In this document: positions 43,030 through 51,293 of the stretch, piece by piece
Layout of the letters: every line of letters begins with the position of its first letter
Position numbering within the stretch: position 1 is the first letter of the stretch
From: Clostridia bacterium
Lineage (GTDB): Bacteria; Bacillota; Clostridia; Oscillospirales; CAG-272
Assembly: GCA_017399025.1 (NCBI GenBank)
Contig: JAFQEK010000133.1
Coordinates: 1-54,057, forward strand
Direction of reading: 5' to 3'
DNA: 54,057 bases
Program-made: the position numbers and the translations under genes
The notes under the pieces: model-generated
Databases searched by the model: none
Told to the model about the DNA's origin: nothing
What the model saw: only the letters and a program-made list of their open reading frames with translations

Positions 43030-43123
43030 ATGATAGATTCCTTTCAAAAAATAACAGCAAAAAAATTTTACTGTGCAACAAAAGTCTTTCCGTTTTTTGT
43101 TTTTTGTATGTATGGAAATTTCA

Positions 43124-43554
43124 ATTAATGTGGGTTCGATGGAAAGATAAATGATTGTTTACGGGAGTACATTCGGGTATAGTTGGTCTACAGTTACACA
43201 CATAAATTCCCATTTACCGTGCTATTCTTCATCGAACGCTAAGCGGGAATTTATGCAAACTAATTGAAAGCCTCTCACTCCGGGTAGCGAAGCGGCGCGA
43301 AGGTCTTGAATGACAACCTAAATGGTTGTCAGACCCTGAGCGTGACCGAACCGCAGTAGACGGTGGCAACCGAAGGTTGACGGAGAGGGCTTTTACGCCT
43401 AAATATCGAAATTTCTGCATAATTTTGTTAGCGAACATGCCCTCTCACGCCCCGCGTGAGAGTATTCACTCGCTTCGCGGAGCTCCCTCGGAGTGTGAGC
43501 CTTTAAATGCGAATGTAAACAGTCATTTATCTTTCCATCGAACTCGCGTTATAA
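43124..43554. mobile_element. MITE-like element M3, composite
   Basis: Left 43124-43154 and right 43523-43554 share a 21-bp perfect inverted repeat (GTTCGATGGAAAGATAAATGA) plus diverged outer bases. An internal end TTCTTCATCGAAC at 43226-43238 suggests an original short element (related to M1) with a later insertion. The interior holds palindromes but no gene. Confidence 0.7.
43263..43505. repeat. Palindrome-rich intergenic sequence inside M3
   Basis: Contains TGACAACC-TAAA-TGGTTGTCA (about 43310-43330), CCTCTCACGC...GCGTGAGAG (about 43440-43461), and outward-facing GCCTCTCACTCC (43270) / GGAGTGTGAGCC (about 43490) ends. The look is that of REP-type elements common in clostridia. Confidence 0.6.
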
Positions 43555-43555
43555 T

Positions 43556-43595
43556 GAAACTACCCCGCAGATTTTTTATCTGTCGGGGTAGTTTC
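43556..43595 (-). terminator. Terminator of the spoIIQ-like gene
   Basis: GAAACTACCCCG-CAGAT / ATCTGT-CGGGGTAGTTTC, about 17 pairs with one bulged base. Confidence 0.85.
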
Positions 43596-43619
43596 ATACT
43601 GAATGGAAATCAGATTCCG

Positions 43620-44306
43620 TTAATCTTCGTAATTGGTTGCGGGATCAATGGGTGTTACGGTGAAATGCGCAAGAGGATTTTCGCAAACATCGTCTTTGTA
43701 AAGCTCAAAATGCAAATGGGGATCTTCCGAAATTTCAACCAATGCGGTATCGCCGACTGCACCGATGGCATCGCCTGCTTTGACCTCAACGCCTGCCTGA
43801 ATACCGGAGGGTGTAGCGGTCTGCATGTTCTGATATACGGATTTGTAACCGTTTGCATGTGTGATGACAACGGTTTGTCCCATCATGGGATGAAATTCAA
43901 CGGATTCCACTTTACCGTCCGCAACCGCATAAACGGGTGTTCCGGGCTCGGCTGAAATATCAACGCCGAGATGCAAACGGTAATCTTCCATGGTGGTGGA
44001 AAATACGGGAATATCCGCAGACCATTCCTTGATGATGTTTCCTGCTGTCATGGGAGAAACAAAGGTTACTTTTCCTGCAATAACGGAGGTATTGGGTTGT
44101 TCTTGTTCGGACGAACTTGAACTGACGGAAGATTTACTTGTCGATTCCGAGCTTTTGGAGGAAGATGTTGTGTTTGCGCTGTCGGGTTTATTCCTTTTTG
44201 CGGTTCCGACGGCAATGACCGTTACACAAACGGCAACAACAACGAGCAGGGAAAGGGCGATGGAAAGCGCACGGTTCATTTGCAATTTTTTTTGATTTTG
44301 ATTCAT
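43620..44306 (-). CDS. spoIIQ: SpoIIQ-like M23 peptidase-domain protein
   Basis: 228 residues. One membrane helix (about 12-33), a Ser-rich linker (about 44-68), then an LytM/M23 domain with 'HLGVDI' (H-x3-D) and 'HLHFEL' (H-x-H) zinc motifs intact. The architecture matches SpoIIQ, the forespore membrane protein that pairs with SpoIIIAH during engulfment; Bacillus SpoIIQ has lost the active site, while clostridial ones often keep it. A sequence matching the sigma-F -10 consensus lies just upstream, which supports the assignment. A general cell-wall endopeptidase remains possible. Confidence 0.68.
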   Translation of the reverse strand: MNQNQKKLQMNRALSIALSLLVVVAVCVTVIAVGTAKRNKPDSANTTSSSKSSESTSKSSVSSSSSEQEQPNTSVIAGKVTFVSPMTAGNIIKEWSADIPVFSTTMEDYRLHLGVDISAEPGTPVYAVADGKVESVEFHPMMGQTVVITHANGYKSVYQNMQTATPSGIQAGVEVKAGDAIGAVGDTALVEISEDPHLHFELYKDDVCENPLAHFTVTPIDPATNYED

Positions 44307-44348
44307 AAAAACAAATTCCTTTCTGCCTTTGGCGGTATGAACTGTTAC

Positions 44349-44377
44349 TATTGTCGCCGAAAAAAATGCGCTTATTC
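44349..44377 (-). promoter_or_regulatory. Sigma-F/G-like promoter for spoIIQ
   Basis: Minus strand -35-like GAATA (44377-44373), 14-nt spacer, GGCGACAATA (44358-44349), a full match to the sigma-F -10 consensus GGHRANAHTW. Transcript start would be about 36 nt before the ATG. No sigma-A promoter is visible here. Confidence 0.6.
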
Positions 44378-44420
44378 ATTTTTTTCAAGATTTTCCGGAA
44401 TTTGTTTTTGAATTTGATTA

Positions 44421-45062
44421 TTATTGAATGATATAACCGAAACCGCGGACGGTTCCGATCATGCGAATGCCGAATTTATGATCGATTTTTACCCTTAAAT
44501 AATTGATATAAACGTCTACCACATTGGTTTTTTCTCCCGCATCCGCGAAAACCTCCCGCAAGGCGGTTTCTCTGGAAACGGCGGTTCCTTTGTTTTCATA
44601 AAGGAGTGCGAGCAGAGCAAATTCTTTGTTGGTCAGAATGATTTTTTCTCCTTTATAATAAGCGGATTGCGATGCGGTGTCCAATGCGAGTGATTCGGAA
44701 GGATTTTTCCGTTTTTGTACGCGAAGACGGAAGGGTACCGTTTCTTTTTCTTCGTCAAAAAGCGAAGCCCAGAAATCTTCCATGACAAAAGGACGGGTAA
44801 GCGTATAATATTTGGTCAGCTCTTGTCGTGCAATTCCCTTGAAATCTTCCGGATATCCGAAGAGAATGATATCGTAAGGAAATTCGGGAAGCTTGCCTTG
44901 GGAAAGAAAAGAAGCCTCAATCAAGGCGAGATGCGCGCGGGAAAGAAGTGTTTTGGTTTCTTCCAATGTTTGCGCGCAAAAAACGGGAAAGCCTTTTTCG
45001 GAAAATTCCAGCATAAGCATACGGGAAAAAACAGCATCCTTGGAAGCGATGAGAATATTCAT
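44421..45062 (-). CDS. Winged-helix response regulator with degenerate receiver
   Basis: 213 residues: a receiver-like domain (1-110) and an OmpR/PhoB winged helix ('LTNKEFALLALLYENKGTAVSRETALREVF', 'VVDVYINYLRVKID', 'IRMIGTVRGFGYII'). Where the phosphoacceptor Asp is expected the sequence reads 'LALIEASF', giving Glu (about 49), and no sensor kinase adjoins. Activity is therefore probably not controlled by phosphorylation. It lies 30 nt after the topoisomerase A subunit and is likely cotranscribed with it. Confidence 0.8.
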   Translation of the reverse strand: MNILIASKDAVFSRMLMLEFSEKGFPVFCAQTLEETKTLLSRAHLALIEASFLSQGKLPEFPYDIILFGYPEDFKGIARQELTKYYTLTRPFVMEDFWASLFDEEKETVPFRLRVQKRKNPSESLALDTASQSAYYKGEKIILTNKEFALLALLYENKGTAVSRETALREVFADAGEKTNVVDVYINYLRVKIDHKFGIRMIGTVRGFGYIIQ

Positions 45063-45092
45063 AAAGAAGTCCCTTTCTTCGCCGTATACAGC

Positions 45093-47297
45093 TTATTTTT
45101 TTGTTACGGCAATACCAATGGCGGGTAATTTATTTTTTCTGCATTTTTCAAAACCCGAATAATGCTTTTCAGGTGTTCGGGAAGCATAAATGATTTTCTG
45201 ATCCTCTTTCAGCGCAAAAAGCGTTGCACCTGCGGCTGTTCTCGTTGCTTTTTCGGGAATCAGCGAGGAATGGATATAAATGCCTTTTCCTGCATTGTTG
45301 ACAAGTAAAATGTCAAAGGGTTCTGTTTCGTAGAAAACGGAAACGATGGGTGCAGCATCCGAATACGCATTGACAAGCTTTTTGCGCGCGGATTTTGTTT
45401 CGTAAGAAGAAATCGGTACGCGAATGCCTCTTCCGTTTTCGAAAATATAGATGAAATAATGATTTTGTTCGTAAGCTTCGATGGGTTTCATTGCCATCAC
45501 GCGCTCGCCGTCATCAAAACCGAGCTTGCTTGGGATATAATCGCCGAGCACGGAGGATTTTTTTGTTTCGAAATCACAGGCTTTGGCTTTGTAGATCTTT
45601 TGCTTGTCGGTAACGAAAAGAAGCTCGGAAATGTTTTCCGCTTCCTCAATCTGCATAACCTCATCTCCTGTTTTGAGCGCCTGTTCATCGCTCATACGGA
45701 AAGAGGGGAGCGTGATTTTTTTGAAGTATCCCTCTTTTGTCAGTACGAGCTTAACAGAATAGTTTTCAATGAAGGATTTTTCATCGTATTTTTCAATGAA
45801 ATCATCGTAAATCAGTTTGGTTTTTCGCGGCTGCGCGTAAGTGTTTTTGATTTCTTCCAATTGCTTGACCATGCGGTTTTTGAGCTTGCGCTCGGAAGCG
45901 ATCAGGGATTCCAGATCGAAAATCTCCTTTTTCAGGCTGACGGTTTCGCGGATTCTTTGTGCAATGTATTCGCGGTTGAGATGGCGAAGCTTGATTTCTG
46001 CGATAAATTCTGCCTGCGTTTCGTCCAGAGAGAAGCTTTGCATGAGGTTCGGAACCACGTCTTTTTCTTTGACGGTTTCACGGATGATGCGAATGGCTTT
46101 ATCGATATCCACGAGGATTTTTTCCAAACCTTCCAGAAGATGGAGCTTTTCCTTTTTACGTTCCAGTTCAAAGGAAAATTCGCGTCGCAGACAATCCATA
46201 CGGAAACGGATCCATTCGTCCATAATGCCGCGCAGACCGAGCTGACGGGGGCTTCCGTCAATCAAAACGTTGAAATTACAGGAGAAGGAATCCTGCAAGG
46301 GGGTTTTTTTGAAGAGCTTTGCCATGAGCTTTTCGGGGTCAACGCCGCGGCGCAGATCCAAAGTCAGCTTGAAACCGTTCAAGTCGATTTCATCGCGTAC
46401 GTCCGTGATTTCTTTGAGAGAACCGGCTTTGATCAGATCCGTGATCTTTTTCATGATCACTTCGATGGAGGTGGAATAAGGAATTTCCGTGATATCGATG
46501 CATCCTGCTTCCTTATCATAAGAATAGCGGGAACGCAGAACCACATTTCCTCTGCCCGTTTCATAAATTCTGCGCATGGCTTCTCTGTCGTAAAGCAGAT
46601 TGGCACCGCCGGAAAAGTCGGGGGCTTTGATAATATCCAGAAGTGCATCCGTGGAAAGCTCGGGATTTTTCAGAACGGCGATGGTTCCGTCGCAAACTTC
46701 GGCGAGATTGAAAGAACAGATCTGGCTTGCCATGCCGACGGCAATACCCATGTTCGGAGAAACCAGGATGTTCGGAAACGCCGTGGGAAGCAGAACGGGC
46801 TCTTTCATGGTATTATCATAGTTGTCAACGAAATCAACAGCATTTTTATCGATGCCTCGGAAAATTTCGGCGCTGATGGCATCGAGCTTGACTTCCGTAT
46901 AACGGGAAGCCGCGAACGCCATATCACGGCTGTAAATCTTTCCGAAGCTTCCCTTGGAATCGATCAGCGGATGGAGAAGCGCTTCGTTTCCTCTGGTCAA
47001 ACGTACCATGGTTTCATAAATTGCCATATCGCCGTGCGGATTGAGCTTCATGGTTTGACCGACCACGTTCGCGCTTTTCGTTCTGTGTCCCGTGAGCAAA
47101 CCCATTTTATACATGGTATACAGGAGCTTTCGATGCGAAGGCTTGAAGCCGTCAATTTCGGGAATCGCGCGGGAAACGATCACGCTCATGACGTAAGGCA
47201 TATAGTTTTTTTCAATGGTATCCGTGATCGGCTGCAGCGTAACCTCGGCAGGTACGGGCGCGGCATCGGCGGATTTGGGAGTTTTCTTTCTTGCCAT
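45093..47297 (-). CDS. parC: Type II topoisomerase subunit A (ParC-like)
   Basis: 734 residues. The DNA-cleaving tyrosine is in 'AASRYTEVKL' (about Tyr133), preceded by the conserved 'GFKPSHRKLLYTMYKMG' and 'NPHGDMAIYETMVRLT' segments. The C-terminal domain is short and lacks the gyrase 'GyrA box' (QRRGGKG), so a decatenating topoisomerase IV or a related enzyme is likelier than gyrase. Starts 24 nt after parE. Sequence around the active site departs somewhat from standard ParC ('AASRYT' for AAMRYT). Confidence 0.82.
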   Translation of the reverse strand: MARKKTPKSADAAPVPAEVTLQPITDTIEKNYMPYVMSVIVSRAIPEIDGFKPSHRKLLYTMYKMGLLTGHRTKSANVVGQTMKLNPHGDMAIYETMVRLTRGNEALLHPLIDSKGSFGKIYSRDMAFAASRYTEVKLDAISAEIFRGIDKNAVDFVDNYDNTMKEPVLLPTAFPNILVSPNMGIAVGMASQICSFNLAEVCDGTIAVLKNPELSTDALLDIIKAPDFSGGANLLYDREAMRRIYETGRGNVVLRSRYSYDKEAGCIDITEIPYSTSIEVIMKKITDLIKAGSLKEITDVRDEIDLNGFKLTLDLRRGVDPEKLMAKLFKKTPLQDSFSCNFNVLIDGSPRQLGLRGIMDEWIRFRMDCLRREFSFELERKKEKLHLLEGLEKILVDIDKAIRIIRETVKEKDVVPNLMQSFSLDETQAEFIAEIKLRHLNREYIAQRIRETVSLKKEIFDLESLIASERKLKNRMVKQLEEIKNTYAQPRKTKLIYDDFIEKYDEKSFIENYSVKLVLTKEGYFKKITLPSFRMSDEQALKTGDEVMQIEEAENISELLFVTDKQKIYKAKACDFETKKSSVLGDYIPSKLGFDDGERVMAMKPIEAYEQNHYFIYIFENGRGIRVPISSYETKSARKKLVNAYSDAAPIVSVFYETEPFDILLVNNAGKGIYIHSSLIPEKATRTAAGATLFALKEDQKIIYASRTPEKHYSGFEKCRKNKLPAIGIAVTKK

Positions 47298-47321
47298 AGC
47301 AAATGTTTCCTTTCGTGATTC

Positions 47322-49316
47322 TTAGATATCGGCATTTGTGAGATATTGCATGCCGTAATCGGCAATGAATCGTTTGCGCTCGTGCAGATCATCGCCGAGA
47401 AGTGTTTCAAAAATATATTCCGTTTTTTCCTTATCCGCTTCCACGATCTGAATCAGACGGCGCGTTTCGGGATTCATGGTGGTTTGCCACATCATATCGG
47501 GTTCATTTTCGCCGAGACCTTTGGAGCGTTGGAGCGTATATTTGGCGTTCCCGAAACCGGAAACGATTTTTTGTTTTTCGTTTTCGTCATAAGCAAAATA
47601 AATTTTGTCCTTGCAGGTGATTTCGTAAAGTGGGGATTCTGCGATGAAAACCTTTCCTTCTTTGATCAGCGTAGGGAGCAAACGGTAAAAAAGAGTCAGG
47701 ATCAGCGTACGGATCTGGAACCCGTCTTCATCGGCATCGGTACAGATGATGATCTTGCTCCATTTAAGCTGAGAGAGATCGAAAATGCTCTGATCCTTAT
47801 GTTTTCCGCTGACCTCCACGCCGCAGCCGATGACTTTGAGCAGGTCAAGAATAATCTCGCTTTTGAAAATACGGTCGTAATCGGCTTTCAGACAGTTGAG
47901 TGTTTTTCCCCGTACGGGAATGATCGCCTGAAAATCGGAATTTCTTCCCAATTTGACGGACGTCATCGCAGAATCGCCCTCAACGATGTAAAGTTCGCGG
48001 CGTTCGGGGTCTTTGGAACGGCAGGAAACAAATTTTTCCACGCGGGATGCAACGTCCGTTTGCGAAGTCAGCTTTTTTTTGAGATTCAGACGGGTTGCTT
48101 CCGCATTTTCGCGGCTTCTTTTATTGACGAGAATTTGCGATGTGATTTTTTCCGCATCGTTCGGATTTTCAATGAAATAGTATTCAATCTGCTTTTTCAG
48201 AAAATCGGTCAGATGTTCGGTGATAAATTCATTGGAAATGGCTTTTTTCGTTTGATTTTCATAGGAAGTTTGGGTAGAAAAGCTGTTGATGATCAGAACC
48301 AGACTGTCCTCCACGTCTCCGAATGTGATTTTGCTTTCCGATTTATTATATTTTCCGTTATTTTTGAGATATTTGTCAATGGCGTAAACGAACGCGCTTC
48401 TGGCAGCTTTGTCGGGCGAACCGCCGTGTTCCAGATAACTGGAATTATGATAATATTCAATGAGATTGACGGTATTGGAGAAGCAGAAAGCAACCTCCGC
48501 TTTGAAATCGTATTCGGGTTTGTCGGCTCTGTCCTTGCCGCGCGCCTCCGTTTTGAGAAGAACGGGAGGAACCAGTGCCGTATCTCCGACAACTTTTTCG
48601 ATATGGTCGCGGATGCCGTTTTCACAGTAATATTCCTGTTCGGAGAACGTACCGTCTTCATTTTCCAGGCGCAGCCGGAATCGGAGTCCTGCATTTGCGA
48701 TGGATTGACGTTCGAGCATTTGCTCGAAATATTCGCGCGGAATCATGGTTTCCGTAAACACTTCAAGATCGGGTTTCCATGTAACCACGGTTCCCGTACG
48801 CTGCAATTTTTTAGATGTGATCGGCGTTGTGATCAGCTCGCCGACGGGATAGCCCTTGCGAAAATTCATTTCGGACATTTCGTTTTTCCGATAGGACTGT
48901 ACTTTCATGAATTCCGAGCTGCATTGAGTAGCGGCGGCACCCAGACCGTTCAGTCCGAGCGAATATTTGTAATGCGCGCCGTCGCCCGCATTATTGGAAT
49001 ATTTACTGCCTGCGTAAAGCTCGCAGTAAACGAGCTCCCAGTTGTATTTTCCTTCTTTTTCGTTATAGCCGAGGGGAACACCTCTGCCGAAGTCTTCCAC
49101 GCAGATTGTTCCGTCGAGGAACACGGTCAGGTTGATCAGGTCTCCGTAGCCTTCTCTGGCTTCGTCAACGGAGTTGGAAAGTATTTCAAATACGGAATGT
49201 TGACAGCCTTCAAGGCCGTCAGAGCCGAAAATAACCGCGGGACGTTTGCGCACGCGGTCGGGACCTTTCAGCAAGGTAATGCTGCTGTCATCGTAGTGAG
49301 TATTCTTTTTTGGCAT
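47322..49316 (-). CDS. parE: Type II topoisomerase subunit B (ParE-like), divergent
   Basis: 664 residues. GHKL ATPase with catalytic Glu (about 44) and Asn48 in 'FEILSNSVDEA', then a transducer and Toprim domain. Several signature motifs are altered: the ATP-lid 'YKYSLGLNGLGAAA' (usually SGGLHGVG) and Toprim 'EGDSAMTSVK' (usually EGDSAGGSA); 'DADEDGFQIRTL' is near the normal DADVDGxHIRTL. The key acidic residues are retained, so the enzyme should be active. Start at 49316 with GAAAGGAAT upstream. Heads the unit parE-parC-response regulator. Confidence 0.8.
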   Translation of the reverse strand: MPKKNTHYDDSSITLLKGPDRVRKRPAVIFGSDGLEGCQHSVFEILSNSVDEAREGYGDLINLTVFLDGTICVEDFGRGVPLGYNEKEGKYNWELVYCELYAGSKYSNNAGDGAHYKYSLGLNGLGAAATQCSSEFMKVQSYRKNEMSEMNFRKGYPVGELITTPITSKKLQRTGTVVTWKPDLEVFTETMIPREYFEQMLERQSIANAGLRFRLRLENEDGTFSEQEYYCENGIRDHIEKVVGDTALVPPVLLKTEARGKDRADKPEYDFKAEVAFCFSNTVNLIEYYHNSSYLEHGGSPDKAARSAFVYAIDKYLKNNGKYNKSESKITFGDVEDSLVLIINSFSTQTSYENQTKKAISNEFITEHLTDFLKKQIEYYFIENPNDAEKITSQILVNKRSRENAEATRLNLKKKLTSQTDVASRVEKFVSCRSKDPERRELYIVEGDSAMTSVKLGRNSDFQAIIPVRGKTLNCLKADYDRIFKSEIILDLLKVIGCGVEVSGKHKDQSIFDLSQLKWSKIIICTDADEDGFQIRTLILTLFYRLLPTLIKEGKVFIAESPLYEITCKDKIYFAYDENEKQKIVSGFGNAKYTLQRSKGLGENEPDMMWQTTMNPETRRLIQIVEADKEKTEYIFETLLGDDLHERKRFIADYGMQYLTNADI

Positions 49317-49317
49317 A

Positions 49318-49489
49318 AAATTCTCATTCCTTTCGCTTTGGGGTATATATCGTATCAGATTTATTTGAAAAAATAAACTTTGAAACAAATGTTTGGGCTC
49401 ATTTTTATATATTTTTCACAAAGGGTGTAACCGGTTCGTTTTTGCGGAGCGTTTTCCGTACGGATTTTTTGGAAAATTGCCGCGTGAGG
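49318..49489. other. Divergent intergenic region without recognisable gene
   Basis: Separates parE (minus) from queG (plus). AT-rich near parE. No clear parE promoter could be picked. Confidence 0.4.
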
Positions 49490-49517
49490 TTGATTTATTC
49501 AAAATTTTTGGTATAAT
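49490..49517 (+). promoter_or_regulatory. Sigma-A promoter upstream of queG
   Basis: TTGATT (49490-49495), 16-nt spacer, TATAAT (49512-49517). Confidence 0.7.
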
Positions 49518-49588
49518 CAATATAGAATGTTTTTCCGCCGATGGCAACACAGAAGCGACGGTATGACTATTATAGCATGAATCAGAGG

Positions 49589-49640
49589 GAGAATCAAGGA
49601 ATTTTTTATGAAATCAACAAATATTCTTGATTTTTCATTC
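49589..49640 (+). terminator. Terminator-like hairpin in the queG leader
   Basis: AATCAAGGAAT / ATTCTTGATT stem with one bulge and a long AT loop, followed by TTTTTC. It stands between the promoter and the queG start, so it could be an attenuator or end a short RNA of about 115 nt. Confidence 0.45.
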
Positions 49641-49671
49641 TTTTTCATATGAAATATGCGGAGAAGAGAAG

Positions 49672-50493
49672 ATGTTAAAAACAATTTTTGAAAAGGAACA
49701 AATAGAAATTTTCGGTGTTCTGCCGTTTTCGGCTTGTAATTGCCGACGCCCGGATCTGATCGAAAGAAAAGGTGTTTGCGCGCAGGATATCCGAAGCGCA
49801 ATCGTATTTCTGATTCCCTATTACGTTCAAGACGGCGAGGGAAATATTTCTCTTTACGCACGTTCGGGGGATTATCATTTTTATTGCGATGCCTTGTTTG
49901 CGAGAATATTACCCGAGTTGGAAGAAAAATTCGGGGGAAAATTCCTCGGTTTTGCCGATAAGTCGCCGATAGAAGAAAATATTGCGGCGGCAAAAGCGGG
50001 ACTCGGCGTGCTCGGAGATAATTATATGCTGATCAATGAGAAATACGGCTCCTTCGTTTTTCTTGCTGAAATACTTTCCACGGTGTCTGCGCAAACACTC
50101 GGCTTTTCGGGAACGGTCGGAGAGGCAAAATCCTGTTTGCATTGCGGTGCATGCAAGCGTGCCTGCCCCGCTTTGATCTGTGGCGAAGAATGTCTTTCTT
50201 CGCTGACACAGAAAAAGGGCGCTTTGACTTTGAAACAGGAAGAGTATATCCGGAAATACGGTTCCGTCTGGGGCTGTGATCTCTGTCAGCTTGCATGTCC
50301 GCTGACACAAAAAGCTGTTCGCTCAAACGTACAGACGCAGATTCCTTTTTTTAAGGAAAACAGGATATCGGTTCTGACGGAAAAAGAATTGAATGATATG
50401 AGTCCGGAAGCGTTTCGGTTCAGAGCTTTCTCATGGAGAGGAAAAGCACCGCTTTTGCGGAATTTGTCCATTGTTGCAAAAAAAGAAGAATAG
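49672..50493 (+). CDS. queG: Epoxyqueuosine reductase-like iron-sulfur protein
   Basis: 273 residues. N-terminal DUF1730-type domain ('SAIVFLIPYY', 'KAGLGVLGDNYMLINEKYGSFVFLAEIL') followed by two [4Fe-4S] cluster motifs, 'CLHCGACKRACP' and 'CDLCQLACP'. This is the QueG layout without the C-terminal HEAT repeats, the short form common in clostridia. QueG makes queuosine in tRNA from epoxyqueuosine using cobalamin. The short form may not have the same activity. Start at 49672 follows CGGAGAAGAG. Confidence 0.8.
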   Translation: MLKTIFEKEQIEIFGVLPFSACNCRRPDLIERKGVCAQDIRSAIVFLIPYYVQDGEGNISLYARSGDYHFYCDALFARILPELEEKFGGKFLGFADKSPIEENIAAAKAGLGVLGDNYMLINEKYGSFVFLAEILSTVSAQTLGFSGTVGEAKSCLHCGACKRACPALICGEECLSSLTQKKGALTLKQEEYIRKYGSVWGCDLCQLACPLTQKAVRSNVQTQIPFFKENRISVLTEKELNDMSPEAFRFRAFSWRGKAPLLRNLSIVAKKEE

Positions 50494-50506
50494 GAGCATT
50501 CGGCCT

Positions 50507-51274
50507 GTGAAAAACAATCGGAAAAAATCAAGGAACAAACAACATTTATCAAAAAAGAATGTTGCCAATCAAGATAAAAAACTCATTCGGGAGCTGAAAA
50601 CGGAAAACCGCCGTCTGCACAGAGAAATTGATTATCTGAAACACCTTTGTGCGCAGTATGAGCCGCCTTCTGAGGAAGAACAGATTTCGGAAGAACAAAG
50701 AGCATTGGCGGAGAGTGCACAAAATGCAGATGTTCTGCACGCAAAGAGCTATTTTGCATATCTCTTTGCAAGACTTCGCCGCAGCCGTCTGTTTCGACTT
50801 TTCGATAAAACCCGTTTTGCCATGAAAAAATTCAAATTTGCAAAAAAACTCTGGTTTTTCCTGGTATCTTTCTTTACAGTGCTCGGTGTCAGTGCGCAGA
50901 TTTTGGTTATCGTCGGTGCGCTTGCCGTTTTCTTGCCTGCAGGCATCATTCTTGCGGCAATCTTCGGTCTGTACAGCTATTTTACGCACAGAAAACGCAA
51001 GAAGCTGTTTACGGGACTGATTGCGCAAGCAGAGGAGAAGGAAAAGTTTTATCTGATCTTCGCTCCGAAAAATACGGAAAACGGATATTTTAAGCGAACG
51101 CTTCCGGAACTTGCGGAAAAGGGAAAGGTATTCCTGGTTTGCCGCTCATTTAAGGAATGCGGCTCTTCCGGTGTCATCCAAACCCAAAACAATATTTATA
51201 AAATTCATATCAGCTTTTATTTTTCTTTCGTTCGGCGCTTGCCGACCGAAAAAATTGTGAAAGTTTATTTATAA
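50507..51274 (+). CDS. Unknown coiled-coil membrane protein
   Basis: 255 residues starting with GTG at 50507 (AGGAG 9 nt upstream). Layout: Lys/Arg/Asn-rich start, a coiled coil 'LIRELKTENRRLHREIDYLKHL' (about 25-46), an acidic stretch, two hydrophobic segments (about 114-160) and a soluble tail of about 90 residues containing 'KFYLIFAPKNTENGYFKRTL'. I do not recognise the family. It lies between queG and addB, 19 nt from addB, and could be cotranscribed with both. Confidence 0.65.
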   Translation: MKNNRKKSRNKQHLSKKNVANQDKKLIRELKTENRRLHREIDYLKHLCAQYEPPSEEEQISEEQRALAESAQNADVLHAKSYFAYLFARLRRSRLFRLFDKTRFAMKKFKFAKKLWFFLVSFFTVLGVSAQILVIVGALAVFLPAGIILAAIFGLYSYFTHRKRKKLFTGLIAQAEEKEKFYLIFAPKNTENGYFKRTLPELAEKGKVFLVCRSFKECGSSGVIQTQNNIYKIHISFYFSFVRRLPTEKIVKVYL

Positions 51275-51293
51275 CCGCATTGGAGGAATTTTC

